Origin: an uncultured Coriobacteriales bacterium
GTDB lineage: Bacteria; Actinomycetota; Coriobacteriia; Coriobacteriales; UMGS124
DNA: 5,159 nt
Direction of reading: 5' to 3'
Assembly: GCA_934662525.1 (NCBI GenBank)
Contig: CAKUKJ010000203.1
Coordinates: 1-5,159 of the forward strand
Below the pieces are notes generated by a model. It made no database searches and was not told the DNA's origin. It saw only the letters and a program-made list of their open reading frames with translations. Each line of letters begins with the position of its first letter. Position 1 is the first letter of the stretch. The position numbers and the translations under genes are program-made. Shown here one piece after another: positions 3,855 through 5,159 of the stretch.

Positions 3855-5159
3855 CTACTTGCCGATGTACTCCTTGGCGGCTTCTTCAGCCATACGGCCG
3901 GAGTTGATTGCCCAAGAAGCGCAGGAACCGGCCGCGATACCGGCGTCGTAGGCGTCGCCGTAGAATCCGCCGGCGTCCATGCCGCCCATGTACAGGCCGG
4001 GAATGACCTGACGCTCCTCGTCGAGGGCCTCGCACTTCGTGGTGACCTTGATGCCGCCGACGGTGCAGAAGTAGCCGTTCTGGACCTCGAAGAGGTAGTA
4101 GGGACCCTCTTCGTCAACCAGCGGAATCATGAACTCGTCGGCCTTGTCGAACTGCGTGTCCTTGCCTGTCTCGCACATCTCGTTGTACTTCTCGACGGTG
4201 GCAGTGAGCTTGTCAGGATCGAGCCCGGCGGCGCTTGCCAGGTCGGCGACGTTGTCGGCGACCCAAATGTGCTCGTTACCCTCATCGATGAGCTCCTGCA
4301 GGTCGTCCTTGAGGGTGGTCAGCGGGATGCCCGTCTCGCAGTACACGCCCACCTGCAGCTGCACGCCCTCGGCCTCATACTGGTCGATGAACTTCTGCGT
4401 GAGCATGGTGTAGACGGTCTTCTGGCTCTTCTGGGCCATGCCGGCAAACGGGAAGTTGCGGTGGAACATGTCCTCGGCCACGAAGCGGTCACAGTTTTCG
4501 TTAATCCACAGCACGGGCTGCAGCGACGTGGCGGCCTGGACGGGCGTGCCATAGGTGGTGCCATACAGGATGGGGCCATACCAGGCGGCGGTGCCAGGTG
4601 CGGGGGCCATCATGGCGCCGGCATGGCGAGCCATGCGGATGCCGTCGCCCTCGCGGCCGCTTGTGGTGCCGGCGGCGCAGATCTTGGCCGGATCGACCTC
4701 GCAGAGCTGCTTCATCATGTTGTCGTTGTTGGCGTAGCCGCCAGTGCCGATGATGACGGCCTTGGCGTTGAACTGGATGACCTTGCCGTCCTTGTCAACG
4801 GCCAGCACGCCCGTCACGGCGCCGGACTCGTCGACGACGAGTTGCTTGGCCGGGGTCTCGAAGCGGATGTCGAGGCCGATTTCCTCCGCGTGGGCGATGA
4901 AGCTCACCATGAACTGGGCGCCCAGGCCCTTGGAGCGCTCGCCGGCGTAGAGATGCCAGGTGGGGTCGGACTCGCCCAGGGCAACGACCTCCTGGAAGCC
5001 CACGCCCTCCTTCTCGAGCCAGTCGATGGTCTCGGCGGTCTTGTTGAAGAACGCACGGTAGAGCTCGGGGTCGGGAACGTAGTGGTGATAGGTCATGAGG
5101 CGGCCGATGATCTCCTCGACGTCGATGTCGTAGCCGGCCTCCTTCTGCCAGTGCGAGCC
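3855..5159 (-). CDS. FAD-dependent oxidoreductase of the fumarate reductase/FAD_binding_2 superfamily, C-terminal 434 residues
   Basis: The open frame continues through the right edge (GSHWQKEAGYDIDVEEIIGR precedes the internal Met at 5096), so the N-terminus, including the Rossmann GxGxxG and any Tat signal, is outside the window. Visible in order (numbering from the right edge): a capping-type segment ETIDWLEKEGV, AVIIGTGGYANN (FAD-domain strand, Gly at 138-141), SGREGDGIRMARHAGA (168-182), DRFVAED (224-230, where flavocytochrome c fumarate reductase has its acid-base Arg in RFVNE), FCTVGG (364-369) and GGFYGDAYDAGIAAGS (397-412, FAD-domain closing motif). Two substrate-clamping residues of true fumarate reductases are absent: the HHTMGG histidine is replaced (FCTVGG), and the NRxGG arginine is replaced by a Tyr-Asp sequence. 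It therefore probably reduces another substrate, perhaps an enone, enoate or dietary compound (inference). Such paralogues are numerous in Coriobacteriia. It is its own transcription unit here, ending in a terminator. Confidence 0.88.
   Translation of the reverse strand, partial: GSHWQKEAGYDIDVEEIIGRLMTYHHYVPDPELYRAFFNKTAETIDWLEKEGVGFQEVVALGESDPTWHLYAGERSKGLGAQFMVSFIAHAEEIGLDIRFETPAKQLVVDESGAVTGVLAVDKDGKVIQFNAKAVIIGTGGYANNDNMMKQLCEVDPAKICAAGTTSGREGDGIRMARHAGAMMAPAPGTAAWYGPILYGTTYGTPVQAATSLQPVLWINENCDRFVAEDMFHRNFPFAGMAQKSQKTVYTMLTQKFIDQYEAEGVQLQVGVYCETGIPLTTLKDDLQELIDEGNEHIWVADNVADLASAAGLDPDKLTATVEKYNEMCETGKDTQFDKADEFMIPLVDEEGPYYLFEVQNGYFCTVGGIKVTTKCEALDEERQVIPGLYMGGMDAGGFYGDAYDAGIAAGSCASWAINSGRMAEEAAKEYIGK

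Noticed and set aside
1..5159. CRISPR array, tRNA, rRNA, or toxin-antitoxin/defence cassette
   Set aside because: No evenly spaced direct repeats, no recognisable tRNA or rRNA sequence, and no known defence domains were seen on either strand.

Overview
The window is about 5.2 kb of GC-rich DNA with short intergenic gaps. It carries a divergent FAD_binding_2 reductase, a DHA2-type efflux pump, LysR and MarR-like regulators, and an SRAP-domain protein. This gene mix and the protein style (for example a LysR protein beginning (M)DIHDLEVFKAAYEK) suggest an anaerobic gut or oral Coriobacteriia member (Actinomycetota). That placement is inference from family resemblance; there is no rRNA or other phylogenetic marker here.

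Layout, left to right: (1) the N-terminal 96 residues of an MFS drug-efflux-type transporter, minus strand, running off the left edge; (2) a 265-nt gap with a near-ideal 28-bp dyad and a weak hairpin; (3) a LysR-family regulator, minus strand, with an unusual cysteine-rich loop in the effector domain; (4) a 200-nt divergent promoter region with overlapping GCGACG palindromes and a possible leader ORF; (5) a 154-aa hydrophilic coiled-coil protein of unknown function, plus strand; (6) a 221-nt promoter region with three copies of the heptamer CCGCAAT; (7) a 156-aa MarR-like winged-helix protein, plus strand, with a C-terminal Cys/His tail; (8) a gene-free 286-nt stretch between convergent genes, dense in inverted repeats; (9) a short SRAP (YedK/HMCES-like) protein, minus strand, that keeps the Asn/Arg, Glu and His motifs but lacks the MCGR start with catalytic Cys2; (10) an intrinsic terminator; (11) a flavoprotein of the fumarate-reductase/FAD_binding_2 superfamily, minus strand, cut by the right edge.

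The genes do not form one operon. Transcription directions alternate and hairpins separate several units. LysR lies upstream of the MFS gene on the same strand and could regulate it, its divergent neighbour, or both. The flavoprotein is a separate transcription unit ending in its own terminator. No complete known defence or mobile system is visible. The most unusual items are the inverted-repeat block at 2924-3167, the SRAP protein without Cys2, and two adjacent regulators that both carry cysteine clusters.
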